Origin: Palsa-147 sp049279675
GTDB lineage: Bacteria > Acidobacteriota > Terriglobia > Acidiferrales > UBA7541
Direction: 5' to 3'
Assembly (NCBI GenBank): GCA_049279675.1
Contig: JBAPOP010000101.1
Location: 22,347 to 86,346, forward strand
Length of the DNA: 64,000 nt
Part shown: positions 16,774-25,484 of the stretch, in pieces
Layout: each line of letters begins with the position of its first letter
Numbering within the stretch: position 1 is the stretch's first letter
Program-made: the position numbers and the translations under genes
Notes under the pieces: model-generated
The model's database searches: none
Told to the model about the DNA's origin: nothing
What the model saw: only the letters and a program-made list of their open reading frames with translations

Positions 16774-17064
16774 CTACTTGTCGTACTGCTGGCAGATTTC
16801 CAGCTGGCGAATCGCTTCGTCGGTGGCGCGAAGAGCCTCAACGCGGTGGCCGCCGAAATCGTGGGCCGCATGCTCCATATGAGCCTTCGCGCGGCGCAGG
16901 GCTTCGAGCGCGTCATGGATTTCGGGATGGCGTTCCGGCACCGCTGGTTGAACCGTAACGGTGGCAGGCTTGCCGTTCGGAGGCGCCGCCGGCGCAGAGG
17001 CGGGGAATGTCAACGCGAGCATCAGCACCGCAGCTGCGAAAATGCTTACGATTTTCATCTTCAT
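16774..17064 (-). CDS. Small secreted helical protein of unknown function
   Basis: 96 residues. A signal peptide (MKMKIVSIFAAAVLMLALTF, then an Ala-rich cleavage region near 27) is followed by a Pro-rich segment and a helical region with His and Glu/Arg repeats (HPEIHDALEALRRAKAHMEH) and a single Cys near the end. The start is supported by AGGAGG eight bases upstream. A T-tailed hairpin lies downstream, so it is an independent transcription unit. No recognised domain; spacing of the His residues would allow metal binding but nothing proves it. Confidence 0.75.
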   Translation of the reverse strand: MKMKIVSIFAAAVLMLALTFPASAPAAPPNGKPATVTVQPAVPERHPEIHDALEALRRAKAHMEHAAHDFGGHRVEALRATDEAIRQLEICQQYDK

Positions 17065-17332
17065 GAAGTGATCCTCCTCGTCCGAATCACGGCTCGGACT
17101 GCCGAAATTGAAATCAGTCCCAAATCATCGAACACAATGAAACGCAGAAAGTTGCCTTCCAAGATCGCTGGCGGACTTGCCGCTACGCGAACGCTCAAAT
17201 TCTATTCCGCGCCGCGTCGACTTCAACGGACATTTTGCAATGTGTGAGCGACAGGTAACGGGCAGCGGCAAGTGTTGACCGCGGCGTTGCGTATCATTTA
17301 GTCTCAAGCACCAAATTCCAGGAGCACATTTC
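17065..17332. other. 268-base divergent spacer
   Basis: Lies between the start of the small secreted protein (minus) and the Tat-signal protein (plus). It should hold both promoters; no clear consensus boxes or repeats were seen. Confidence 0.5.
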
Positions 17333-17749
17333 ATGGACAGTCGAATGGACGAGAGGAAATTGTTGCTGTCGCGGCGCGATTTCGCGCGAAAAGCGGCGCT
17401 TGCCGCGGCTGGCGCTGCGATTGTTCCAGCCGCGCTGCGCGCCACGCCGCTGGCAGCCGATGATCTCCCAATTTCGGAAGTGCAAGCGCCGCCAGCCACT
17501 CCGCTTTCGGCGGAGGATAAGGCTCAAGTGGACGCGAGAGTGTCTGCGATACTCCGAAAGTATGGCGATCGATTGTCGCCGGAACAGAAGGACGAGATTC
17601 GCAGGCTTTCGACTGAGCTCCAAAAGCCTTTGATTCGTTTGCGCGCCTATCCACTCGGCAATAGCAACCAGCCGGCGACAGTTTTGAAACTCGTCTCAGA
17701 CGCTAAACCTGCTCCCGCGAAGCCTGCTCCGGCGAAACCGCGCCGCTAA
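17333..17749 (+). CDS. Tat-exported small protein paired with an amidase
   Basis: 138 residues. The N-terminus carries a twin-arginine signal, LLSRRDFARKAALAAAGAA (residues ~10-28), so the protein is probably exported folded. The mature part has a conserved-looking helical block (LSAEDKAQVDARVSAIL to RRLSTELQKPLIRLRAYPL) and ends in a Lys/Ala/Pro repeat (APAKPAPAKP). The start has AGGAG eight bases upstream. It ends 14 bases before the amidase gene, so the two are almost certainly cotranscribed. No domain is recognised; it may be a small partner or periplasmic counterpart of the amidase (inference). Confidence 0.8.
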   Translation: MDSRMDERKLLLSRRDFARKAALAAAGAAIVPAALRATPLAADDLPISEVQAPPATPLSAEDKAQVDARVSAILRKYGDRLSPEQKDEIRRLSTELQKPLIRLRAYPLGNSNQPATVLKLVSDAKPAPAKPAPAKPRR

Positions 17750-17763
17750 TTGGAGAAGCTGAA

Positions 17764-19170
17764 ATGATGCTCAGCGACGACGTTTTGTATTTGCCCGTGA
17801 GCGAACTGGGCCGCCGGATTCGCGCCCGGAAGATCTCGCCAGTGATTCTGGCTGAGAGTTACATCGCGAGAAGCGAGCGGCTGAATCCAGTGCTTAACGC
17901 CTACGCCACCTTGACGCGCGATCTGGGGCTCGAACAAGCGCACGCGGCCGAGAAAGAAATCGCTGCCGGCCATTATCGCGGCCCATTGCACGGAATTCCC
18001 TACGCGGCGAAGGATCTTCTTGCGGCGAAAGGCTATCCCACCACATGGGGCGCGCAGCCCTATGCAGGTCAATCATTCGATTACGACGCCGCCGTGATCG
18101 AGCGGCTCAATCGCGCTGGCGCCGTACTGATCGGCAAAGCTGCGATGATCGAGCTGGCGGGCGGCATGGGCTATCGGTTCGCGTCGGCGTCGCTCACAGG
18201 ACCGGCGAAGAATCCGTGGAATGAAGGGTGCTGGACGTGCGGTTCGTCGAGCGGTTCGGGCGCGATCGTGTCTGCGGCGCTGGCGGCTTTCGCGATCGGC
18301 ACCGAAACGTGGGGCTCGATTATTTGCCCCTCGGGATTTTGCGGAATCAGCGGGCTGCGGCCGACGTTCGGCCGCGTGAGCCGCTACGGAGCCATGGCGC
18401 TTGCCTATTCGCTCGATAAGATTGGGCCGATGGCGCGCGCGGCGGAAGATTGCGAACTCGTTCTCGCGGCGATTGCCGGACACGATTCGCGCGATCGGAG
18501 TTCCCTTTCGGACGCGGATGCCAAGTTTGAGATTGCTTCGCCGGGATCGTCACCGCGGCTGCGTGTGGGACGGCTTACGAACGCGTGGAAGAAATGCGAT
18601 GACGAAATCGCGAGCGCGGCAGTGGATGTGTTCGAAGCTCTCAAGCAGCATGTCGCGACAATTGACGACGTAGAGCTGCCCGTTGGGCCGTTCGACGAGG
18701 CGGCCGGAACAATTATAGGCGTAGAGGGCGCTGCGGCATTTCGCGATCTGATCGAGAGCGGCAAAGTTGCCGAGTTGGCAGACCCGCTCGGGCGAGTGGC
18801 TGGCTACGTGAACGAGCAAATTCCCGCGAGCGATTACATGCGAGCGCAGCAAGTCCGGGAAATTTGCCAGGAAAGCATCAATTCGCTCTTCGACGCGTTT
18901 GACGTGATAGCCGCGCCGACGCTTCCCGTGGCCGCGAGCACGCTCGACACAAATCTCGAAAAGGGCCTGAGTTTCCCGGATCCCGTCGGAGCTATTGGAA
19001 ATCTCTGCGGACTGCCTGCGATCAGCGTGCCGTGCGGATTCACGTCTCAGAAATTGCCGATTGGCATTCAGTTCATCGCGCGATGTGGGAACGAGCGCGC
19101 CGTTCTTGCTGCGGCAAACTTGTATCAGCAGCTTACGGACTGGCACACGAGACGCCCGCCGATTTCGTGA
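17764..19170 (+). CDS. Amidase-signature family hydrolase (GatA-like)
   Basis: 468-residue amidase. The catalytic Lys is in YAAKDLLA (~82), the cis-Ser in CGSSSGSGA (~160) and the nucleophile Ser in GTETWGSIICPSGFCG (~182). The usual TGGS motif is TWGS here, with Trp beside the nucleophile, which may change the substrate pocket. There is no signal peptide. gatB/gatC are absent, so it is more likely a stand-alone amide hydrolase than the tRNA amidotransferase subunit, although the fold is the same. The start has GGAG about eight bases upstream. It is encoded directly after the Tat-signal protein. Confidence 0.9.
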   Translation: MMLSDDVLYLPVSELGRRIRARKISPVILAESYIARSERLNPVLNAYATLTRDLGLEQAHAAEKEIAAGHYRGPLHGIPYAAKDLLAAKGYPTTWGAQPYAGQSFDYDAAVIERLNRAGAVLIGKAAMIELAGGMGYRFASASLTGPAKNPWNEGCWTCGSSSGSGAIVSAALAAFAIGTETWGSIICPSGFCGISGLRPTFGRVSRYGAMALAYSLDKIGPMARAAEDCELVLAAIAGHDSRDRSSLSDADAKFEIASPGSSPRLRVGRLTNAWKKCDDEIASAAVDVFEALKQHVATIDDVELPVGPFDEAAGTIIGVEGAAAFRDLIESGKVAELADPLGRVAGYVNEQIPASDYMRAQQVREICQESINSLFDAFDVIAAPTLPVAASTLDTNLEKGLSFPDPVGAIGNLCGLPAISVPCGFTSQKLPIGIQFIARCGNERAVLAAANLYQQLTDWHTRRPPIS

Positions 19171-19339
19171 CGCGATGGGATCGTCCGATTACCTGAGATG
19201 CGCAGAGTGGTTCCGCTTGAATCCTGCCTGTTAGTCCTATCGCACCACTGATACCGAAGTACCAGCAATTCGTTACTTTAAGAGGGTTGTCCGTCGCCGT
19301 CGCTCTCTCTAATCTCAGAGGGTCAACGGAGGGTGGACA

Positions 19340-19777
19340 ATGGATTCGATGAATAACGCGGAATCAGCTTCGGCCTCGCAAGATGCTGTAAATGAATCAG
19401 TTACAGCGGTGAGCGCGCAACCTGAGGGAACGACGGGCGCGACGGCGAAGCCTGCCGATGCACGAGTGTTCGTCCAAGTCCACAGCACGGACGTGGAAGC
19501 GATCCGCGCAGTTCTGGCGTTGACGCCGACGAAGCGCAAGGGATTCCCGATGTGGCTTTGGCTTGGTCTAACGTTGGCGCTGTTGGTTGGAGCCTTCGCC
19601 AGTTGGCAATGGATGGTCTCGACGACGCAAACGGCAGAAAATATCGCGCCGCCACTGATCGCGGCTCCGAAGCCGCCCGATTTTGCATTCGCAATATCCG
19701 CACCAAATCCTCCGACGCAACCAATGTCGACAAGGTCGCATTCGCGGCATGGGCGCGGGCGGTCTGCCGGAAACTAA
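19340..19777 (+). CDS. Single-pass membrane protein of unknown function
   Basis: 145 residues. An acidic, Ser/Ala-rich N-terminus (1-75) is followed by a strong hydrophobic helix (MWLWLGLTLALLVGAFASWQ, about 71-90) and a Pro- and Ser-rich C-terminal tail. The start is well supported by GGAGG seven bases upstream. Nothing resembling a catalytic motif is visible. The low-complexity C-terminus and the absence of similarity known to me make the function unassignable. Confidence 0.65.
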   Translation: MDSMNNAESASASQDAVNESVTAVSAQPEGTTGATAKPADARVFVQVHSTDVEAIRAVLALTPTKRKGFPMWLWLGLTLALLVGAFASWQWMVSTTQTAENIAPPLIAAPKPPDFAFAISAPNPPTQPMSTRSHSRHGRGRSAGN

Positions 19778-19925
19778 AACCGTCGAGTCCACAATCTTCT
19801 TATCAACCTCGCGCCGGTCTCGCTGGGCGGCTATCAGTCGGCCGCCCGCCCGCCGCTAAATCCAATTCGTCCACTCGCGCGTACTCCCTCTAGAAAGCTG
19901 AATCGAGCTGACGAGGGTGACACTG

Positions 19926-20780
19926 ATGATGGACGCGCAAACGAGCAGTGCCGAATTTGATCTCGAACGATATCTGCGAAATTCAAAGAAAGTGGATATC
20001 AGCGATCTCGACCTTGACGAGGCCGCAAAGTATCCGCTCACGACGGAAGAAATTCGCAGCCTGACGTACATGATGGACATCGAGTCGCACACGATTGTCT
20101 ATCTGCGAAGCATTCTCTCCACGTGCGCCATCGAAGACCCCGACACGACGGCATTTCTGAGTTGCTGGGCGTATGAGGAACATTTTCACGGGCGAACGAT
20201 CGGGCAATTTCTCACCGCGTGCGGCGTCGAGCATTCACGCGATCGCATCGCGGAAGTGCAGCGCTCGACTTCTTACACAGAGTGGCTGAAAGATATGGGC
20301 GCGTCGCTCATTTGCCAGCTCTCGCGGCATTTTCACGGCGCGTACCTGACCTACGGCGCAATTTCGGAACTTTCGACGCTGGAAGGCTACAGCGTAATGG
20401 CGCGCCGGACGCAGAATCCGATTCTCGCAGAAATCATGCGGCGGCTAGCGAAGGACGAACGACGGCACTTTTCGTTCTACTACAACAAAGCGAAGAGCCA
20501 ACTGCGGCACCGCAACGCGCAGCGGCTCACCACTTTCATCATCAAACATTTTTGGCTGCCGGTGGGCGGCGGCGTAAAACCGGACGCCGAAGTCGAATGG
20601 ATTTTGAGTTTTATTCTCGGCGATTTGATGGGCGCGCAAATCGCCGCTAGAATCGATCAGACCATCGCGAAGCTGCCGGGACTGGAATGGTTCGACCGCC
20701 TGACGCGCGGCCGCGAAGAAGCGCTACGCAAAATCGGCGGCGCTCCCATCCACCAACCCGCCATCGCGAGCGGCGATTGA
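19926..20780 (+). CDS. Ferritin-like diiron protein, acyl-ACP-desaturase-like
   Basis: 284 residues, mostly helical. Putative diiron ligands are an early Glu in MDIESHTIVY (~55), the Glu-x-x-His in AYEEHFHG (~85), further helices with SRHFHGAY, and a second Glu-x-x-His in KDERRHFSFY (~180). This arrangement resembles soluble acyl-ACP desaturases and related ferritin-like oxygenases, but the substrate is unknown. The ATG at 19926 with GAGGG eight bases upstream is preferred over the GTG at 19917. It is monocistronic as far as can be seen and precedes the arginine operator. Confidence 0.7.
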   Translation: MMDAQTSSAEFDLERYLRNSKKVDISDLDLDEAAKYPLTTEEIRSLTYMMDIESHTIVYLRSILSTCAIEDPDTTAFLSCWAYEEHFHGRTIGQFLTACGVEHSRDRIAEVQRSTSYTEWLKDMGASLICQLSRHFHGAYLTYGAISELSTLEGYSVMARRTQNPILAEIMRRLAKDERRHFSFYYNKAKSQLRHRNAQRLTTFIIKHFWLPVGGGVKPDAEVEWILSFILGDLMGAQIAARIDQTIAKLPGLEWFDRLTRGREEALRKIGGAPIHQPAIASGD

Positions 20781-20831
20781 GCGGCTTCGTCGAGCGATAG
20801 CAATCCTTCTCGATTCCACAACAACTTCCAG

Positions 20832-20879
20832 TTGACAGCGCGGCCTCCATGTATGAATATGCATGTGAGTGCATATTCA
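20832..20879 (+). promoter_or_regulatory. Arginine-operon promoter with ARG-box-like operator
   Basis: TTGACA (20832-20837) and GAATAT (20855-20860) are 17 bases apart. Overlapping the -10 box is a perfect inverted repeat, TGAATATGCA (20854-20863), six bases, TGCATATTCA (20870-20879). TGAAT/ATTCA ends are the core of ArgR boxes, although here the half-sites are further apart than in one classic 18 bp box. It lies just before argR, so ArgR probably represses the whole operon and itself when arginine is present. Confidence 0.8.
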
Positions 20880-20892
20880 GTCAGAAGGCTGC

Positions 20893-21342
20893 TTGAGCAC
20901 ACATAAACGATACCGGCAAGGACAGATCCTGAATCTGCTGACGCACGTCCCGGTGGCGAATCAGGACGCGCTTCGGAAGCAACTCGTCCGGCGTGGATTG
21001 AACGTCACGCAGGCGACGCTTTCGCGAGACCTTCGCGAATTGAAACTCGTCAAGACTTCGGAAGGATATCGTCCGCTCAATGCTGTTGCGGAAGAGCCGC
21101 CTGCCCTGGCATCGCTCGGACGAGCTGTCAGCGAATTTCTTCTCGATATTCGCCCAGCGCAAAATCTTCTTGTGCTGAAAACTCCGCCGGGAGGCGCGCA
21201 ACCGCTCGCGGCAGCCGTTGACGCCGAGCATTGGAGCGAGATCGCCGGGACGCTCGCCGGCGACGACACCGTTCTCATCATCACGCCTTCACGCTCAGCG
21301 CGTGCTGCTCTCGAAAAAAGGCTAAGGGGGTTGCTGCGATGA
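20893..21342 (+). CDS. argR: Arginine repressor
   Basis: 149-residue hexameric repressor of arginine synthesis. The N-terminal winged helix carries the family signature QATLSRDLRELKLVK (~40-54). The C-terminal half contains the arginine-binding/oligomerisation region, with LLVLKTPPGGAQPLAAAVD and the GDDTVLII motif. The TTG at 20893 with AGAAGG upstream is preferred; a GTG at 20869 would place the operator repeat inside the gene. Its stop overlaps the argC start (ATGA), coupling repressor and first enzyme. Confidence 0.92.
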   Translation: MSTHKRYRQGQILNLLTHVPVANQDALRKQLVRRGLNVTQATLSRDLRELKLVKTSEGYRPLNAVAEEPPALASLGRAVSEFLLDIRPAQNLLVLKTPPGGAQPLAAAVDAEHWSEIAGTLAGDDTVLIITPSRSARAALEKRLRGLLR

Positions 21343-22373
21343 CGGACCCATTACGGGTCGCCGTCGTCGGAGCCACGGGCTACGCAGGCTACGAATTGGC
21401 CCGGCTTCTCCTTCGGCACCCCAACACAGAAAAGCCAACGTTCTACCTCCGCGAGGGCTATGCGAACGTGCATTGCTTGAGCGAGCTCTTTCCGCAATTG
21501 CGCGGATGGGGAGATGCGCCGTGCCGCACATTCTCCGTCGACGCGATCAAGGAAAGCGGCGCGAGCGTCGCGTTTCTTGCCACGCCGCACGAGGCGTCGA
21601 TCGAAGTCGTCCCGGAATTGCTGGCCGCTGGACTGAAGGTCGTGGATTTGAGCGGAGCGTTTCGCTTCTCCGATCCGGAGACATTTAGTCAGTGGTACAA
21701 GCTTGCTGCTCCATCGCGAAAGACGCTCGAGCAAGCCGTCTACGGCCTGCCGGAACTCTATGCGGATAAATTGCCGGGCGCGCGGCTGATTGCGAATCCG
21801 GGTTGCTATCCGACTTCCGTGATCCTCGGGCTGCGCCCTCTGGTCGAGGCCGGTTGGATAGACAAGTCGCGGGGCGTGGTCTGCGACTGCAAGTCAGGCG
21901 CGAGCGGGGCTGGCAAAGAACCCAAGCGGGAGACACAGTTCGTCGAGGTGAACGAGAATTTTCGCGCATACGGCCTCTTCAAGCATCGCCATACGCCGGA
22001 AGTGGTGGAGCACACGGGCCTCGATGCTGCGGACGTGATTTTCACGACGCACCTGCTGCCAATTGATCGCGGAATTCTTTCGACGCTATACGTCTGGCTG
22101 AGTGAGCCGCGAAAAGCCGAAGAGGTTGAAGCGGTTTATCGGCGATTTTACGCGAATCGTTCTCTCGTGCGGATTTCGCCCGCGGGAAAAATTCCCGAGT
22201 TGCAGGACGTGGCGCGGACAAATTTCTGCGACATCGGCTTCGTGCTCGACGATTCGGGATCGCGGCTGATCGTTGTGTCCTGCCTCGACAATCTTGGCAA
22301 GGGCGCCGCGGGACAGGCCGTGCAAAATCTCAATGGAATGCAGGGATATCCGGAAACGGCGGGGTTGCTATGA
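21339..22373 (+). CDS. argC: N-acetyl-gamma-glutamyl-phosphate reductase
   Basis: 344-residue NADPH enzyme that reduces N-acetylglutamyl phosphate to the semialdehyde (third step of arginine synthesis). The N-terminal Rossmann motif is VGATGYAGYELARLL, and the active-site Cys lies in ANPGCYPTS (~150). A further signature is KSGASGAGKEPK. The ATG overlaps the argR stop and the gene's own TGA overlaps the argB ATG by four bases (ATGA). Confidence 0.96.
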   Translation: MTDPLRVAVVGATGYAGYELARLLLRHPNTEKPTFYLREGYANVHCLSELFPQLRGWGDAPCRTFSVDAIKESGASVAFLATPHEASIEVVPELLAAGLKVVDLSGAFRFSDPETFSQWYKLAAPSRKTLEQAVYGLPELYADKLPGARLIANPGCYPTSVILGLRPLVEAGWIDKSRGVVCDCKSGASGAGKEPKRETQFVEVNENFRAYGLFKHRHTPEVVEHTGLDAADVIFTTHLLPIDRGILSTLYVWLSEPRKAEEVEAVYRRFYANRSLVRISPAGKIPELQDVARTNFCDIGFVLDDSGSRLIVVSCLDNLGKGAAGQAVQNLNGMQGYPETAGLL

Positions 22374-23191
22374 GGCTCGTTGTAAAAATTGCAGGCGCGC
22401 TACTGGAGAGCGAGAAGACTGTCCAGACGATCGCGCAGCAAATTTGCCAGCTCGCGGCGGAAGGCCACGAACTTTTGGTCATTCACGGCGGTGGCAAGAT
22501 TTTCACGACCACGCTGAAGCGGATGGGGATCGAAAGCCAATTCGTCGGCGGACTGCGCGTAACGGATCGCGAGACACGCGACATCGCCGTGATGGTCTTC
22601 GGCGGCCTGCTGAATAAGAATTTGGCCGCGGCGATTTCGCTCGCGGGCCAGCCAGCCGTTGGAATCTCGGCCACGGACTCGGCGTGCTTTACTGCAGAAC
22701 CGATGGTCCACAACGAAGTGGAGGGCGGGCTCGGTTTCGTTGGGTATCTGACTGGCGTCAACGTCGACTTCTTGGAATCGCTCTGGCGGGCAAACTTGGT
22801 GCCGGTGGCGTCGTGCCTCGGGCTTGGGTCCGACGGCGAGCTCTACAACATTAACGCCGATCACATGGCCGCGGCGTGCGCCGAATATTGCCACGCGGAC
22901 CGGCTTGTTTTTCTCACCGACGTTGCGGGCGTGCTCGATGACGGCGAAGTTTTGCAGGTAGTGAACGGCGGCGAGGTCGAGGCGCTGATACGGCAAAACA
23001 AAGTTTCTGGCGGGATGGTGTTGAAGCTTGAAGCGTCGAAGCGGGCGCTGGCGGGCGGCGTCAAACAGGTTCGCATCGTCGGCGGCACGAGTCCAGATGC
23101 ATTATTGCACGCCGCGAACGGGGCGAACGGACATGGAACGCTGGTGACACCGATGTTCGACGCGGCGGCCGACGAGACGGCGGCACGATGA
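22370..23191 (+). CDS. argB: Acetylglutamate kinase
   Basis: 273-residue amino-acid-kinase-fold enzyme phosphorylating N-acetylglutamate. Visible motifs are the N-terminal VVKIAGALL, the substrate loop VIHGGGK (~40), VGLR-type VGGLRVTD, and the ATP-side KVSGGMVLKLEA. It lacks the long N-terminal helix that marks arginine-inhibited hexameric forms, so feedback control may rest on ArgR (inference). It is coupled to argC upstream and argD downstream by four-base overlaps. Confidence 0.95.
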   Translation: MRLVVKIAGALLESEKTVQTIAQQICQLAAEGHELLVIHGGGKIFTTTLKRMGIESQFVGGLRVTDRETRDIAVMVFGGLLNKNLAAAISLAGQPAVGISATDSACFTAEPMVHNEVEGGLGFVGYLTGVNVDFLESLWRANLVPVASCLGLGSDGELYNINADHMAAACAEYCHADRLVFLTDVAGVLDDGEVLQVVNGGEVEALIRQNKVSGGMVLKLEASKRALAGGVKQVRIVGGTSPDALLHAANGANGHGTLVTPMFDAAADETAAR

Positions 23192-24516
23192 AAAAGCGCG
23201 CGGCAAAACGTGGCGGTTCGGCGGCAAAGATTCGCCGCGAGGAAGCGCGTTATCTCATGAACACGTACAAGCGCCCCGCCATCGTGTTCACGCACGGAAG
23301 AGGCAGCTATCTCTACGACGATCGTGGCGCGAAGTATCTCGATTTTCTCGGCGGCATCGCCGTGAATTCGCTCGGCTATTCGCATCCGCGCGTGGTGAAA
23401 GTGATTCGCCGCGAGGCGGGCCGCGCGATTCACTTCTCAAACTTGTTTCACAATGAGTTTCAAGGGCCGCTGGCGCGAAAGCTCGCTGCGTGGTCAGGCC
23501 TCGATCGCGTTTTCTTCACGAACAGCGGCACGGAAGCCATTGAAGGCGCGCTGAAAATTGCGCGAGCGCACGCCCGAGCGCGGGCTACCAACGGCTCTGC
23601 AGCGAAAACGCGCATTCTCGCGCTGACTGGGTCGTTTCACGGACGCACTTTGGGCTCGCTGGCGCTCACCTATCCGGCGAAATATCGCGAACCATTCATG
23701 CCGCTCGTTCCGGGCGCCGACTTCGTGAAACTGAACGATATCGCAGATCTCGAAGCGAAGTTCGATTCGGGCGTGTGCGCGCTGGTGATGGAAACGATTC
23801 AAGGCGAAGGCGGCATTTTCCCGGTGAGTGAAGAATTTTGGAATCGCGCGCGGGAACTTGCCGCCGAGAAAGGCGCGGCACTCATCGCGGATGAAATCCA
23901 GTGCGGACTTGGCAGGACGGGCCGCGCGTTCGCGTATCAAAAGTTCAAAAGCACGCCGGACATCGTGACGATTGCGAAGCCGCTTGCCGCCGGGCTTCCG
24001 CTGGGCGCGATTCTCGCGAATGAGGAATTCGCGAGCGCGCTGTCTCCCGGGATGCATGGAACTACGTTTGGCGGAGGACCTCTTGTGTGCGCGACGGCAC
24101 TTGAAGTTCTGCAAACAATCGAGGACGAGAAGTTGATGAAGAATGCTCGCGAGCGTGGCGCGGAATTGGTTCGCGGGCTCCAGCGGTTAGCGGCGCGATT
24201 CGATTTTGTGCGCGAGATACGCGGAGAAGGCCTGATGCTCGGACTCGACCTGAGCGTCGAAGGCGCGCCATTCGTCGAGGCGGCGCTTCAGCGCGGACTG
24301 ATCGTCAACTGCACGCACGATCACATTTTGCGCTTCCTGCCGCCGCTCAATATTCAAACCGCGCAAGTGAAAGAGTTCTTGTCGAAGCTTGAATCCATAT
24401 TTGCAGAAACACCTCTGCCGAAACCAATCAGCACGGAGGCAGCAAAAGCTGCGCCGCCCGCGAAATGGAATGCGGCAGAAACTCGCGAGACGGCGATGCC
24501 GCTCGCAGCTCGTTGA
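23188..24516 (+). CDS. argD: Acetylornithine aminotransferase
   Basis: 442-residue class-III PLP aminotransferase making N-acetylornithine. Motifs are NSGTEAIEGALKIAR (phosphate-binding), SFHGRTLGSLALT, ADEIQCGLGRTG and the PLP lysine in IVTIAKPLAAGLP. It has an N-terminal extension of about 20 Lys/Arg-rich residues and a ~30-residue low-complexity C-terminal tail beyond the usual 400. The same enzyme may also transaminate succinyl-diaminopimelate. The ATG overlaps argB. Confidence 0.94.
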   Translation: MKKRAAKRGGSAAKIRREEARYLMNTYKRPAIVFTHGRGSYLYDDRGAKYLDFLGGIAVNSLGYSHPRVVKVIRREAGRAIHFSNLFHNEFQGPLARKLAAWSGLDRVFFTNSGTEAIEGALKIARAHARARATNGSAAKTRILALTGSFHGRTLGSLALTYPAKYREPFMPLVPGADFVKLNDIADLEAKFDSGVCALVMETIQGEGGIFPVSEEFWNRARELAAEKGAALIADEIQCGLGRTGRAFAYQKFKSTPDIVTIAKPLAAGLPLGAILANEEFASALSPGMHGTTFGGGPLVCATALEVLQTIEDEKLMKNARERGAELVRGLQRLAARFDFVREIRGEGLMLGLDLSVEGAPFVEAALQRGLIVNCTHDHILRFLPPLNIQTAQVKEFLSKLESIFAETPLPKPISTEAAKAAPPAKWNAAETRETAMPLAAR

Positions 24517-24527
24517 TCGAGGAGAAC

Positions 24528-25475
24528 ATGGCAACCGCCACAACATCACCGACGATCCCGTTGCAACACGATCTACTCACCGGAATGGAATGGACGCCTG
24601 CGCAGGTTCGCAACGTGCTCCAGCTCGCTGCGGACGTCAAGGCTCGCCCGGATCGCTACCGTGGCGCGCTCGCGGGACGATTTCTCGCTTTGATTTTCGA
24701 GAAACCGTCGCTGCGCACGCGCGTGACGTTCGAAGTCGGAATCGCGAGCCTCGGCGGATCGGCCACCTTCCTCGATCACACGGCGTCGCATCTCGGCGAG
24801 CGCGAGGCAGTTTCAGACGTGGCGCGGAGCCTTGAACGCTGGACCAACGGAATCGTCGCGCGGCTCTTCAAGCAATCGGCGCTCGAGGAGCTGGCCCAGA
24901 ACGCGCGCATTCCCGTGATCAATGCTCTAACGGATCGTTTTCATCCCTGCCAGGCGATTTCGGATTTCTTCACGCTCGAAGAGCATTTTGGCGGGCTGCG
25001 CGGCCTTCGAATCGCGTACGTCGGCGACGGAAATAACGTCTGCCATTCCCTGCTGAGCATCGGCGCGCGGCTTGGGGCGCACATTCGAGTTGCCGTGCCG
25101 GCGAGTTACGAGCCGGATTCTGGTGTCGTCGCGGAAGCGCGGCGCGCGGCGCGCGATACACGCGGCAAGATCGAGATCGTCAATTCGCCGGAAGAAGCTG
25201 TAGCAGGCGTGCAGGCCATCTACACAGACGTCTGGACCAGCATGGGCCAGGAGGCAGAAGCTTCCGCGCGCACGACCGCGTTCAACGGATTCCAAGTGAA
25301 CACAGAGCTTTTTGCGCATGCGGCGCCCGAAGCGGTTTTCATGCATTGCCTTCCGGCGCACCGCGGCATGGAAGTTTCAGATGAGGTGATGGAATCGCCG
25401 CGCTCGATTGTGTTCGATCAGGCGGAGAATCGCCTGCACGTGCAGAAGGCAATTCTGCTCACGTTACTTTCCTAA
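24528..25475 (+). CDS. argF: Ornithine carbamoyltransferase
   Basis: 315-residue enzyme forming citrulline from ornithine and carbamoyl phosphate. It has the carbamoyl-phosphate loop EKPSLRTRVTFE (~52), the HPCQAISD motif (~125) and the ornithine-side FMHCLPAHRG (~263). The ATG at 24528 is preceded by GAGGAG and begins 11 bases after argD. The use of ordinary ornithine rather than N-acetylornithine fits the presence of argJ to deacetylate the intermediate. Confidence 0.95.
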   Translation: MATATTSPTIPLQHDLLTGMEWTPAQVRNVLQLAADVKARPDRYRGALAGRFLALIFEKPSLRTRVTFEVGIASLGGSATFLDHTASHLGEREAVSDVARSLERWTNGIVARLFKQSALEELAQNARIPVINALTDRFHPCQAISDFFTLEEHFGGLRGLRIAYVGDGNNVCHSLLSIGARLGAHIRVAVPASYEPDSGVVAEARRAARDTRGKIEIVNSPEEAVAGVQAIYTDVWTSMGQEAEASARTTAFNGFQVNTELFAHAAPEAVFMHCLPAHRGMEVSDEVMESPRSIVFDQAENRLHVQKAILLTLLS

Positions 25476-25484
25476 AGGATATCG

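Noticed and set aside
19778..19893. Possible frameshifted continuation of the single-pass membrane protein
   Set aside because: Another frame continues past the stop, but it shows no conserved residues, so a frameshift cannot be argued.
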